From the NCBI GenBank assembly GCA_017302435.1, contig JAFLDL010000012.1, positions 1 through 64,000 on the forward strand: DNA of 64,000 nucleotides. The letters are read 5' to 3'. Below are positions 18,986-27,706 of the stretch, piece after piece. A program made the translations under genes and the position numbers. The stretch's first letter is position 1; each line of letters starts with the position of its first letter. The DNA comes from Candidatus Accumulibacter necessarius. GTDB taxonomy: Bacteria; Pseudomonadota; Gammaproteobacteria; Burkholderiales; Rhodocyclaceae. Under the pieces are notes generated by a model. That model searched no databases and was not told where the DNA came from. It was given only the letters and a program-made list of their open reading frames with translations.

Positions 18986-19452
18986 GACCCTTCTCCCACG
19001 GCAGCTGGCAAGGAACCGTCGCCATCAAAGTGGCCCCGGCTGTTTGCGGGGATCCGGCGGCACGGCGTCAGCCGCGTTGGGCGAGATGGCCGCTGGCCGG
19101 GGAGCTTCTCCGGAACGGCGTGAAAAGGCTACGGCATGTCGATCTCCTGGCTGCCCGATGAAGTGGAGAAGCGAGCTCGGAGGGGCAGGCAGGGCACCGA
19201 AGCAACGCTTTAGCAGTTTTTGTCAGTCGCCCTGCAAGTTGTCCTTAAATCGGCGACGGCCTCGTGGCCTGGGCACGTTGATTTGCGCCACGAACCCATT
19301 TTCTCATTCGTCAGGCTCACAGGGCGAGCCAGTGAACCCTGTTTGACGAATTTTTTGCTGGTCTAGTCCAGGTAGGACCGGCCTGCTGCGCTGCAGCACC
19401 GGTGAGCACCCGGGAGAGCCCCGACGCAGCCGGCGGCAACCCGAGCGCGCGC
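18986..19452. other. 467-base stretch without a supported protein gene
   Basis: I see no convincing coding frame here. A strong plus-strand terminator-like hairpin lies at 19306-19356 although no plus-strand gene precedes it, so an unrecognised small RNA is possible. Confidence 0.5.
19306..19356 (+). terminator. strong terminator-like hairpin with no upstream plus-strand gene
   Basis: The outer stem is ATTCGTCA / TGACGAAT and the inner stem ACAGGG / CCCTGT, followed by a run of six T. Orientation is plus strand, yet genes on both sides are on the minus strand. Confidence 0.6.
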
Positions 19453-19629
19453 CTACCGCACCCGCCGCGTGCGTCGCCAGATCGCCGGGCGCTGCAGGGT
19501 ATCCGGGTCGATTTCCCATGGGGCCGGCTCACGAAAGGCGTACGGTAGCGAACGCGACTCGGTGACGCCGACGATCACGTTGAAGACTGCCTGCAGGCGG
19601 TCGAAGAAGGGGGTATCGCGAGAGGGCAT
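19453..19629 (-). CDS. small hypothetical protein (58 residues)
   Basis: The minus-strand frame from ATG 19629 encodes 58 residues, starting MPSRDTPFFDRLQAVFNVI and ending in a basic RRTRRVR tail. GGAG lies 6 bases before the ATG. The composition (aromatic, acidic and proline residues, not the Arg/Ala bias of shadow frames) looks like a real protein. It starts 72 bases after the end of the WYL regulator gene on the same strand and may be its operon partner. I do not recognise a family. Confidence 0.5.
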   Translation of the reverse strand: MPSRDTPFFDRLQAVFNVIVGVTESRSLPYAFREPAPWEIDPDTLQRPAIWRRTRRVR

Positions 19630-19701
19630 GATGGGCTCCGTCAGGGTTGATGGAAGCCAGTGTGCGCCCTCCTGGGCTCACAGAGTGAGCTTGAGTGGGC
19701 A

Positions 19702-20682
19702 CTACCCCAAATAATTTTCCAGTCCGCGCCGCAGTTCATCAGCCACTCTGGCCCTGAGCCCTGCCGGCTCGATGACCCTGCAGTCACCGCCGTACTTCAG
19801 GATGTCCATGATCAATTCGCGGTCGTCGGTGTAGGGCACGCGCAGCTCGTAGCCGCCATCGTCGAGCAGCCTGCCTTCCTGCTTCGGGTGCCAGCGCTCG
19901 GCGGCCACCCAGCGCGCCCGCTCCGGCGTGAAACGCAGCACGGCCCACGAGACCTGGTCACCGGAGAAGATGCCGTAGCCGGATCCCAGCACCTCATCGA
20001 GTCGTTCATCGGCAATGTCCATGGCCGGCGTGTCGAGGATTTCGGCGTGTTCGATGGCATCGACCGAGAAGGCACGCAGGCCGTCGCGCAGATGACACCA
20101 GGCATCGAGATACCAGTTGTGGCGGTAGTGGTTGAGTCGCTGCGGTGAGACTTCGCGTTCGGTCACCTCGTCGGTGCCACGCGCGTGATAGCGGATGAGC
20201 AGGCGCTTCCTTCGCAACAGCGCGGAACCGACGGCCTGGAAGTGATCGAGATGGAATTGGCGCGCGCCGACGGTCTGGATGCGCATGCGGCGCTGCACCT
20301 CCTCGACCGGGTTATCGGCGGCGCCGAGCAGGCCGGTGAGGCGGGCGAGCAGGGGCTGGATCTGCGGTCCGAGCAGGCCGCCGGTATCGAGGTTCGAGAG
20401 CAGATGCTGCATGGTCAGCAGGGCATGGATCTCCTCGGCGGCAAACCACAGGCCGGGCAGCTCATACGGCGGGCCGAGCCGCTGTTCGACCTTCGCGAAG
20501 CGGTAGCCGCCCAGCGCGCGGTCGAAAACGACCGGAGCGTTGAGGCGATCGCGCATGTAGGCGATATCGCGCTTGAGGGTCGCCCAGGAGACGCCGAGAC
20601 GTTCCAGCAACTCCGCGCGGCTGACGACGCGCTGCGCGCCGAGCATCTGGTCAATCTGGTAGATACGTCCCACGCCGCTCAT
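19702..20682 (-). CDS. WYL-domain transcriptional regulator
   Basis: Regulator of 326 residues: an N-terminal DeoR-like winged HTH (about 1-65, RVVSRAELLERLGVSWATLKRDI), then a WYL domain (about 140-310). The domain contains QRLNHYRHNWYLDAWCHL, where WYL-type residues sit, and the C-terminal extension GGYELRVPYTDDRELIMDIL. WYL proteins sense nucleic-acid or nucleotide ligands and often regulate defence genes. ATG 20682 has GGGAG upstream; the longer open frame to 20814 overlaps hipA. It follows hipBA on the same strand by 19 bases, so it may be cotranscribed. Confidence 0.85.
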   Translation of the reverse strand: MSGVGRIYQIDQMLGAQRVVSRAELLERLGVSWATLKRDIAYMRDRLNAPVVFDRALGGYRFAKVEQRLGPPYELPGLWFAAEEIHALLTMQHLLSNLDTGGLLGPQIQPLLARLTGLLGAADNPVEEVQRRMRIQTVGARQFHLDHFQAVGSALLRRKRLLIRYHARGTDEVTEREVSPQRLNHYRHNWYLDAWCHLRDGLRAFSVDAIEHAEILDTPAMDIADERLDEVLGSGYGIFSGDQVSWAVLRFTPERARWVAAERWHPKQEGRLLDDGGYELRVPYTDDRELIMDILKYGGDCRVIEPAGLRARVADELRRGLENYLG

Positions 20683-20701
20683 CGGAGTCTCCCGGAGTCT
20701 T

Positions 20702-21991
20702 TCATAACACTTCAAACTCGCTGCGGACAGCGGCGATCGTTGGCTCGGCGAGGCCGGCCTGGCCGGCGAACCCGGGCCAGGCATCGAGGGCCGCGCGCAC
20801 GTCGGCGAGGGCATCGAGCGGCCGGCGAACGCCGAAGCGGTCGGCCTCGACCAGCAGGTCGCTGCGAGTGATGCCGCTGAACCGGCCGTTGACGCTGAGC
20901 AGGTGCTGGTAGGTCCACTGGCCCTTGGGATTGTGCGCGTAGGTCACGTCGTAGGCCGGCGCCAGTTCCCAGTTCCCCCCTTGCTGCAGGCGGAAGGCAA
21001 AGTTCTTGGTATGGTCGTCGCAGTTCCTCGCCATGACGTTGAAAGCCATGCGCCGGAACGTCTGCCCGATCGCCTCGTCGCCCAGCCCGAGCCCGGCGAC
21101 GGCCATGAAGAGCTGGGCGTAGGCATGGGTGGCGCGCTGCTTGTAGTCGACATGGCTCATCGCGCAGAGCGTCTGCACATGGTGCCTGGCGGTGATGCCA
21201 TCGACGACGTCGCGGTCGAAACGCCGGGTCATGAAGTGGGCGCGCCCGCTTTCTTCCAGCAGGCGGCAGGGCGACATGCGGATGCCGGCGGCCGTCGCCA
21301 TCAGGTGGTAGGCGTACTCGATGCGCCCGTAATCGGCGCCACCTCCCAGCTCGGTATCCTTGCCGACGCTGTCGAACTTGAGCAGCCAGTGCTCGAAGCC
21401 GGGGGCGGCGTCGAACTGGCCACTGCGCACCTCGCCGGTCTGCGGATTCCAGGCGACGACGGCCTTGGCGCGCGCGCCGCCGGCTGCGGTGCCGACGCGG
21501 ATGATGTTGGCCAGTGCCGCCTGCGCCTGCAGGTCACCGGACAGGTCGGCGCGGATGATCCTGCGCGCGCTCTCGACCAGGCTCTTCATGGCCAGCGGCT
21601 CGGCGCTCTCGCGGTGCGCGCCGCGCGCCGGCTTGAACTCGAGCGCACCCATGCCGCGCCGGCCCATGTAGGCGAGGCGGTCGAGGGTGGTGACCGCGCG
21701 CCGCTCGACGCCGCGAGCACTCATCCAGGCGTCGATCAGCGCATTGCCGAAGTCGTCCGGCAGCGCATCGGCGAGCAAGCCGGGCAGGCGCTTGTAGCCC
21801 GCGTCGCTCAGCTCGGGAAAGGCAAAGCTCGGGCGGGGGTCGGCCAGCGGCATGGTCAGCGGCGCAAGCTCGATGCCGCTGCGCCGCCAGGCGGGGTCGT
21901 AGGCGAAGACGTAGCAGCCGAGGCGCGGGTCGGGAGCGACCGCGCCGACCCGCTGGCCCCAGATGCGGACCTCGATCACCGGGATGTTCAT
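20702..21991 (-). CDS. hipA: HipA-family serine/threonine kinase toxin
   Basis: Toxin kinase of 429 residues. HipA enzymes phosphorylate aminoacyl-tRNA synthetases or related targets and cause growth arrest. The N-terminal lobe has the usual beta-rich start. The catalytic loop is MARNCDDHTKNFAF (about 318-331) and the metal-binding DFG equivalent is AYDVTY just after; both appear intact. A Gly/Ala-rich segment (VGTAAGGARAKAVV) corresponds to the nucleotide-binding loop region. It overlaps the upstream HTH antitoxin gene by 4 bases, which couples their translation. Confidence 0.88.
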   Translation of the reverse strand: MNIPVIEVRIWGQRVGAVAPDPRLGCYVFAYDPAWRRSGIELAPLTMPLADPRPSFAFPELSDAGYKRLPGLLADALPDDFGNALIDAWMSARGVERRAVTTLDRLAYMGRRGMGALEFKPARGAHRESAEPLAMKSLVESARRIIRADLSGDLQAQAALANIIRVGTAAGGARAKAVVAWNPQTGEVRSGQFDAAPGFEHWLLKFDSVGKDTELGGGADYGRIEYAYHLMATAAGIRMSPCRLLEESGRAHFMTRRFDRDVVDGITARHHVQTLCAMSHVDYKQRATHAYAQLFMAVAGLGLGDEAIGQTFRRMAFNVMARNCDDHTKNFAFRLQQGGNWELAPAYDVTYAHNPKGQWTYQHLLSVNGRFSGITRSDLLVEADRFGVRRPLDALADVRAALDAWPGFAGQAGLAEPTIAAVRSEFEVL

Positions 21992-22302
21992 CCGCTCTCC
22001 TTCGGGCGCCGGCGTGCCCGCTGCGGCAGCCTTGGCTGGCGCAACAGGTCCAGCGGATTGACCGTGGCTTCGGGCGCGAGCAGATCGATCCCCTGCAGCG
22101 AATCGAGCGCCTTCAGCACGCGCAGCAGCGTTTCCACGGTTGATCCCCGGCCGGCTTCGAGATTGCGCAGCGCCTTTTCCGAAATGCCCGCCTTCTCGGC
22201 GGTGGTGAGCTGATCGAGGTTGCGGTTCAGGCGCAGGCGCCGCAGCCGCTCGCCGAGGAGGATCTGGAGTTCGCGCGGAGTGGTGAAGGACAGGGTATTC
22301 AT
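21988..22302 (-). CDS. hipB: HipB-like XRE-family antitoxin
   Basis: Protein of 104 residues with an XRE helix-turn-helix (about 10-65, LGERLRRLRLNRNLDQLTTA then EKAGISEKALRNLEAG). It should bind its own promoter and neutralise HipA. The C-terminal tail is basic and proline-rich. The gene ends in a 4-base overlap with hipA. A perfect palindrome 53-81 bases upstream of the start is the probable operator. Confidence 0.85.
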   Translation of the reverse strand: MNTLSFTTPRELQILLGERLRRLRLNRNLDQLTTAEKAGISEKALRNLEAGRGSTVETLLRVLKALDSLQGIDLLAPEATVNPLDLLRQPRLPQRARRRPKESG

Positions 22303-22322
22303 TGATGAGCAGGGCGGTACAT

Positions 22323-22336
22323 ATAAGGCGGTTAAT
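22323..22336. promoter_or_regulatory. possible second HipB half-operator
   Basis: ATAAGGCGGTTAAT resembles the centre of the palindrome at 22355-22383 (TTAAGCCGTTAA) and lies between it and the hipB start, so it may be an accessory binding site. Confidence 0.4.
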
Positions 22337-22354
22337 GGCTTTCTGTGGCTTTAA

Positions 22355-22383
22355 GCGGTATATTTAAGCCGTTAATATACCGC
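22355..22383. promoter_or_regulatory. hipBA operator palindrome
   Basis: Perfect 10-bp inverted repeat GCGGTATATT / AATATACCGC around a 9-nt spacer. It is placed upstream of hipB within AT-rich DNA that would also carry the promoter. HipB proteins autoregulate through such sites. Confidence 0.7.
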
Positions 22384-22483
22384 TCAACCTGGCCGGCCGC
22401 CAGTCTCTCGAGGACGCGCGTTCCGGCTGGTCGAAAAACAGGGAGAGCACTACTTGGCGTCATCATAGGCGAGTACTGCAAGA

Positions 22484-23563
22484 TCAACTCGGCTGGAGAC
22501 ACCCGCCTGGACGCCGAAAAACCGCGAGGCATTCACTCACCAACGGCTCGGTGTGGCCTCGAGCAATCCATCCGATGCTGCCTGTGTCAACGCCTTGCTC
22601 GTATGCCCAGCGAGCGACATGAATGGAGCTAGCGGGGTCGGTAACAAAGCCTAGCTGAAGTAGCTGTCCTCCGATTTCATTGCCCCTCTTCTCAAGATGG
22701 CTCATCCATGATTCAAGATGGCGCTGCCCGGCCAGCATGTCACGTTTGTCGTTGTTACACACCCGATGGGCCAGCACGAAATTGTGTGCCGTATCCCTGG
22801 GGTACCGCACCCACGGAACGAAGTGATCGACCTCGGCACGCTGGTCGATCCTCTCTTGGCAGTAGAAGCAGCGATGGTTCTGCAGCGGTGCGAGAACCCT
22901 CGCGACATCGCCGAGCGCAGCCCTCGCCGATCCGAACATGAAGCTTTCCAGGTCGTCGACCTGACCAAGCATCGGCGCATTCTGCTTGTTGCTGCGGATG
23001 TGCTCGACCCAGCCTGCTCGCGCCAAATGCTGGATTAGCCCTTGGTAGCGGCGAAAGTTGAAAGCGACGCCAGGATTGAGGTCGATGAAGCCGGGTCGGC
23101 ACGGGTAGCTGTACAAGAACGGCTCAAGCTTGCCGCCGAGAACCTGCAGGTAGCGCAGCGGCATGGTACGAATCGTACTAGCCACAGCTCTGACCGTACT
23201 GGGCCACGCGTTGTGCAATCTTGCGAGGCTCAGCTTACCGGCGGTGGCCCGGTAGATCGTGCGGAGGCTCCGAACGACTGCTGCCTGCGCACCGTGATTC
23301 TGGTGTAGCACACCACCGGTAGTATCCGGAAGGCCAGCGCTGTACTCAGCGAGTTGGCGCCAGTAAAGCTCGGCAAACTTCTCTCCGACCCGCAGCATTG
23401 ACAGGGGAAGGCCGTTCCCCGAATCGTCTCCGTATTCGACTGCCAACTCCGCGAGACTCAGTAGCAGTGCAAACTTGTAGGTAGCGACGAACTCGCCTTC
23501 AACAAACAGACGCTGAATCTGCTGGAGAAAGATGATCTGTTCTTCCGCGGCTGGTTGGTTCAT
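22484..23563 (-). CDS. HNH endonuclease with N-terminal helical domain
   Basis: Protein of 359 residues. The first 200 or so residues form a helical domain (FVATYKFALLLSLAELAVEYG) that I do not recognise by name. An HNH nuclease motif follows at about 228-275: CFYCQERI, VDHFVPW, then AHNFVLAHRVCNNDKRD, with both zinc-knuckle-like CxxC and HNH catalytic residues present. The start ATG overlaps the HIT gene stop by 4 bases (ATGA), so the two are one transcriptional unit. Given the surrounding island, a defence role is plausible but inferred. Confidence 0.8.
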   Translation of the reverse strand: MNQPAAEEQIIFLQQIQRLFVEGEFVATYKFALLLSLAELAVEYGDDSGNGLPLSMLRVGEKFAELYWRQLAEYSAGLPDTTGGVLHQNHGAQAAVVRSLRTIYRATAGKLSLARLHNAWPSTVRAVASTIRTMPLRYLQVLGGKLEPFLYSYPCRPGFIDLNPGVAFNFRRYQGLIQHLARAGWVEHIRSNKQNAPMLGQVDDLESFMFGSARAALGDVARVLAPLQNHRCFYCQERIDQRAEVDHFVPWVRYPRDTAHNFVLAHRVCNNDKRDMLAGQRHLESWMSHLEKRGNEIGGQLLQLGFVTDPASSIHVARWAYEQGVDTGSIGWIARGHTEPLVSECLAVFRRPGGCLQPS

Positions 23564-23949
23564 CGAGACGACCAGTAATCGGCCTTCTCAGGGATGATCC
23601 AACGAACTCCGCCTCGCGGATCCGCGCTATCACCATGAAACCTGGGGATGAGATGAATGTGTAGATGTGGGACGGTTTGCCCCGCAGATGAGCCGTCGTT
23701 AATCCCGATGTTATAGCCATCCGGCCGGAACTCTTTGTCAAGGCGCCGCTTAGCGTCCTCGAGAAGGGAGAGTAGCGAATTTCGCTCGGTTTCGGATAGA
23801 TCAAAAAAGGAGCCCGTGTGTCGCCGTGGGATGATCAGCGTGTGGCCGGGAGAGATTGGAAAGCCGTCATCAATGACCATGCCATCGAAGTTTTCGAGCA
23901 CGATGCGATTCGCTGGAAGGGTGCAAAACGGGCAGGTGGTTTCGGACAT
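23560..23949 (-). CDS. HIT-family nucleotide hydrolase/transferase
   Basis: Protein of 129 residues. The histidine triad HLHIHLIPR lies at about 94-102 and a CxxC pair (CPFC) at 7-10, as in Hint/Fhit-like enzymes that hydrolyse dinucleoside polyphosphates or nucleoside phosphoramidates. It is the first gene of a two-gene unit with the HNH nuclease (4-base overlap). GC is lower than in the surrounding housekeeping genes. Confidence 0.88.
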   Translation of the reverse strand: MSETTCPFCTLPANRIVLENFDGMVIDDGFPISPGHTLIIPRRHTGSFFDLSETERNSLLSLLEDAKRRLDKEFRPDGYNIGINDGSSAGQTVPHLHIHLIPRFHGDSADPRGGVRWIIPEKADYWSSR

Positions 23950-24299
23950 CAGCGAAGCATAGAGCTATCAGGCGCTGCAGTCATCATCCGCTTCCTTTTT
24001 CGCGGCGGCAGAGACACTACGCCTAATACGGGCGTTCGTTTGGCCAGTATGTTTTAATTGATTTGTTCGGGCGAAGATGCTGTATGCCAAGTACGCACGG
24101 AAGGTCGGCAGCGGTGTCCGAGTAGCGGAAAAGACCGGCGGTTCTGAAACTGTCTGACTACCCCTCCGAAACCTTCCGCGTCCTCAAGAACAACGAGACT
24201 CGCCAGTTCGGCGAATACCGCACCCGTCGCCTGGTGCTCGAGGCGTGGGACGTGTTGGCCGCCACGGCCACCTGCACCGCCACTCACTGAAAGCAACCA
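23950..24299. other. 350-base intergenic region upstream of mcrB
   Basis: This divergent region lies between the HIT gene (minus) and mcrB (plus). It should contain both promoters and also holds a gene remnant at about 24126-24290. Confidence 0.5.
24126..24290 (+). pseudogene. 3' remnant of an unidentified gene
   Basis: An open frame of 54 codons after a stop at 24123, without a start codon, ends at 24290, ten bases before mcrB. The translation (LSDYPSETFRVLKNNETR, then FGEYRTRRLVLEAWD) has the composition of a genuine protein C-terminus and does not look like a shadow frame. The parent family is not recognised. Confidence 0.35.
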
Positions 24300-26402
24300 T
24301 TGAAAACAAACAAGACCCCCGCCGACTACCAGGACGAGTATGACCTGTGGGACGAATTCCTCAAACGCTGGCCGATTGGCAGGCTGCGCGAGATGACAAT
24401 CGAGGAGTACACGCACTCTGGGAGCCAGGACACCTTTACCTACTGGCTGGCGACCAAGCTGAAGGGGATGGGCAACATCACCAGTGGTCCGGAGTTCAAG
24501 TTCGGCATCTTTTCGCGCAAGGACCAGAGTGACAGGCCCGACGGTCGGGGAGTCATCTACACCGACAATTACGCCTGGTACAAGAAATACGGTAAGAATG
24601 AGACGGACGCTTTTGCCGAGGTCCGAAAGATCGTCGTCGGCGTGGCCGAGGCGGCTGGGACAGGCGACTTGCAGGCCATCGAGAACGCCGATCTCGGTCA
24701 GGCCATGAAGTGGAAGATCGCTTTCCACTACCAGAATCGGGAGAAGCCGAGCGTCGTCGATGTCCTTACGAAGTCCGCACTGCTGGCGTTTGTTGGTGGG
24801 TCGGACTCGAAGCCGCACATGATGGATCTTCAGGCCTTGGCGCTTAAGCAGCGAGCGGCAGGCGAGAGAATCCTCGAGTTTGGGTCGCGGGTATGGGCCG
24901 CCTGGGCGGCGAAGGCCCTCGATATCTGGAAGCTGTCGCACGGCAACGATGGCAGTTTTGCTGCCGGCGAACGCGAGGTGCTCGCCAGGGAGCGGCGCGC
25001 GATCATCCACAAGGATACGGGGGCCAATCAGGCCCGGAACTTCCGCGAGGCGGCCGATGATGCCCTGTTCTACCTGTGCTACGGCAACGAGATACGCCTG
25101 CTCGGGCGCTTCAGCGGGCCGATGAAGCCGTTGTCGGCGAAAGGAAGCGACTGGCTTGAGCGGCCCTACGTGGTGCTGAACGAGAGCCAGAGCGCCGCGC
25201 CGTACTCCGAGAGCAAGCAAAAATGGACGCCAGCCGGCAATTCGACCTTTTGGCAGGTACCCAAGGAACAGCTATTGGCTTTCGAGAGAACACTGTTGAA
25301 ACCGTATTTCGGCATGAGGCTTGAAGAAATCGTGGGAATAGAACCGGACGAAACCGAGCACGAGAGAAACGGCGATCTCAAAGAGGAATCCGGGTCGCGG
25401 CCACTGAACCACATCCTCTACGGTCCGCCAGGCACCGGCAAGACCTACCGAGCGGTGGCCGAGGCGGTGGCGATCATCGACGGGCAGCGCGTGCAGAAGC
25501 TGATGTCGCCACCGGAGGCGTATGCGGCGGCCAAGCAGAAGTTCGACCAGTACCGCAAGGGTGGTCAGATCGAATTCGTGACCTTCCATCCGTCCTACAC
25601 CTATCAGGATTTCGTGGTCGGCATCCGGCCCGCCACGGAAGGCGGTCAGGTGGTTTATGGCGTCGAGCCGGGGCCGCTCAAGCGGATTGCCGAGGCCGCC
25701 AAAGAGAACTGGCGTGCATCGTGGCAGCAGCCGGAGGGTCTCCGAAACTTCGTGCTGGTCATCGACGAGATCAACCGCGGCAACATCGCCAAGATCTTCG
25801 GCGAGCTGATCACGCTGATTGAGGACGACAAGCGGCTGGGGGCGGAGAACGAGCTGACCTGCAGCCTGCCGTACGTGGATCCCGAAAAGGAGTCGGCTTT
25901 CGGCCTGCCGCCCAACCTGTACCTGCTCGGGACGATGAATACGGCCGACCGCTCGATCGCCTTGCTCGATACGGCCCTGCGCCGCCGCTTCGACTTCGAT
26001 GAACTAATGCCGGACGTCAGCACGTTGCCGGCAGCTGCGGTCGACGGCGTGGATCTGCGCAAATTGTTGGAGACGCTGAACCGGCGCATCACCTACCTCT
26101 TCGACCGCGACCACACCCTGGGGCACGCCTACTTCATCAACATCAAGACGTTCGAGGAGCTCGAACGTCGTCTGCTGCGCAAGGTGATTCCGCTGCTGCA
26201 GGAATATTTCTTCGAGGACTGGTCGAAGATTCGCCTGGTCTTCCGGGATGGGCAGAAGAAGCGTCAGGATCAGATCGTCACGCAAGACGAGATCAATGCT
26301 GGCGACCTGTTCGGCAGCGATGCCGAAGTCAGTGACAGCCGCGTCCATTTCGAGGTGGCGAAGAAGCTGACGCTGGACATGGTCAGGGCCATCTACGCAT
26401 GA
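24300..26402 (+). CDS. mcrB: McrB-like AAA+ GTPase of a type IV restriction system
   Basis: Protein of 700 residues. The N-terminal 350 residues are a target-recognition region without obvious similarity to E. coli McrB. The C-terminal half is the McrB AAA+ motor: Walker A GPPGTGKT (about 375-382), Walker B LVIDEINRGN (about 485) and the McrB signature TMNTADRS (about 546), followed by an arginine-finger region LRRRFDF. McrB uses GTP to drive translocation and, with McrC, cleavage of modified DNA. The start is a TTG at 24300 with a weak ribosome site. It overlaps mcrC by 4 bases. Confidence 0.88.
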   Translation: MKTNKTPADYQDEYDLWDEFLKRWPIGRLREMTIEEYTHSGSQDTFTYWLATKLKGMGNITSGPEFKFGIFSRKDQSDRPDGRGVIYTDNYAWYKKYGKNETDAFAEVRKIVVGVAEAAGTGDLQAIENADLGQAMKWKIAFHYQNREKPSVVDVLTKSALLAFVGGSDSKPHMMDLQALALKQRAAGERILEFGSRVWAAWAAKALDIWKLSHGNDGSFAAGEREVLARERRAIIHKDTGANQARNFREAADDALFYLCYGNEIRLLGRFSGPMKPLSAKGSDWLERPYVVLNESQSAAPYSESKQKWTPAGNSTFWQVPKEQLLAFERTLLKPYFGMRLEEIVGIEPDETEHERNGDLKEESGSRPLNHILYGPPGTGKTYRAVAEAVAIIDGQRVQKLMSPPEAYAAAKQKFDQYRKGGQIEFVTFHPSYTYQDFVVGIRPATEGGQVVYGVEPGPLKRIAEAAKENWRASWQQPEGLRNFVLVIDEINRGNIAKIFGELITLIEDDKRLGAENELTCSLPYVDPEKESAFGLPPNLYLLGTMNTADRSIALLDTALRRRFDFDELMPDVSTLPAAAVDGVDLRKLLETLNRRITYLFDRDHTLGHAYFINIKTFEELERRLLRKVIPLLQEYFFEDWSKIRLVFRDGQKKRQDQIVTQDEINAGDLFGSDAEVSDSRVHFEVAKKLTLDMVRAIYA

Positions 26403-27706
26403 GCCTCGTCAGCTTCCGGGAGTACGAGCGGATCCCGGTGGTCGAGGCCTTGTCGTCAGCGACCGCGTGGGCGTTCTCGGTGGCCGAGATCAACCAGCTC
26501 GACGGGCTGGCGGCACGCTTGCGCATCCCGGTCATCGAGCATCTGTCGCGCACGTGGGTGCGGCCGGCGCAGTACGTGGGCACGGTGCGGTTGGCGGCCC
26601 GCACCGTGGAGTTCCTGCCCAAGATCGAGCACATGCAGGGTGTGAGCGACCTCCCGGCGGTGCGCCACAACCTGTTGCGAATGCTGCTCGTCGCCTACGA
26701 CCTGTATGGTGCCACGCCCGGCCAAGCCGCACTCGCGAAGAACAATGACGGCTGGCTCGACCTGCTGATGCGGCTTTTCTGCCGGGCGCTGGCTGACCAG
26801 TTGCGGCGCGGGCTGATCCGCCGCTACCGCGAGGAGTGTGACGATCTGCCGACGGTTCGTGGCCGTCTGCAAATCGAGGAGCAACTCCGGCGGAACCTCG
26901 TGCACCGGGAACGCACCGCCTGTGCCTTCGATGAATTCGACGAGGATCATGCGCTCAACCAGTTGTTGCGGGTTGCCATCGTGCGCATGCTGCGCTTGGC
27001 CTCGAACAACACGACGCAGCAGGCACTACGCGAGCTATTGCCGGCCTTCAAGGGCGTTTCGGACATCGCGCCGACGCCAGAGTGGCTCGCGCGGGTCAGG
27101 CTTGACCGCATCAGCGAGCGCTTCGGCCTGTGCCTCGGAATGGCCAGGCTGTTCCTGCAGGGAGCGACGACCGGTCTCTACGCCGGCGATGAGAACTCCT
27201 TCGCACTGCTGTTCGATATGAACGACCTCTTCGAGCGCTTCGTCGCGCGAACGCTGCGGCGAGAGTTGCGCCATTCGGCTTGCGAGGTGTCGATTCAGGA
27301 TTGTCGCCATCACCTGGTGCGCGAGCTGAAGTCGAGCCAGCGAATGTTCCGGCTGCGGCCGGATATCGTGGTACGCAAGGGCGGCCTGCCGCTGTGCGTC
27401 GTCGATACCAAGTGGAAGCGCCTGTCGCCCGAGGAACGCAAGCTGGGCATCGCGCAGGGCGATCTGTACCAGATGCTGGCCTATGCCGAGGGTTACGGCT
27501 GCGCTTCGGTGTTGCTGATCTATCCGTGGGATCCGGCGGGCGGTGCGCACCGGTGCCTGCGCAAGCAGCTGGTTTTCGAGGGGGGAAAACAGTCGACAGT
27601 GACGATCGGTGAGCTGTCGTTACAGGATATCTCCACCGTCGGTGAGCGCATGGCCGGCCTGTTGGAAGAAGCCGGCGTCAAGCTGAATGAAGCGGTGTGT
27701 GCATGA
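26399..27706 (+). CDS. mcrC: McrC-like nuclease subunit of a type IV restriction system
   Basis: Protein of 435 residues with the McrC layout: an N-terminal beta-rich region, a helical middle, and a C-terminal PD-(D/E)xK nuclease domain. The nuclease motif is visible as RPDIVV (about 320) followed by CVVDTKWK (about 333-340), with Asp, Asp and Lys in place, so cleavage activity is likely. It overlaps mcrB upstream and the HNH gene downstream by 4 bases each, giving a translationally coupled three-gene operon. Confidence 0.88.
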   Translation: MSLVSFREYERIPVVEALSSATAWAFSVAEINQLDGLAARLRIPVIEHLSRTWVRPAQYVGTVRLAARTVEFLPKIEHMQGVSDLPAVRHNLLRMLLVAYDLYGATPGQAALAKNNDGWLDLLMRLFCRALADQLRRGLIRRYREECDDLPTVRGRLQIEEQLRRNLVHRERTACAFDEFDEDHALNQLLRVAIVRMLRLASNNTTQQALRELLPAFKGVSDIAPTPEWLARVRLDRISERFGLCLGMARLFLQGATTGLYAGDENSFALLFDMNDLFERFVARTLRRELRHSACEVSIQDCRHHLVRELKSSQRMFRLRPDIVVRKGGLPLCVVDTKWKRLSPEERKLGIAQGDLYQMLAYAEGYGCASVLLIYPWDPAGGAHRCLRKQLVFEGGKQSTVTIGELSLQDISTVGERMAGLLEEAGVKLNEAVCA

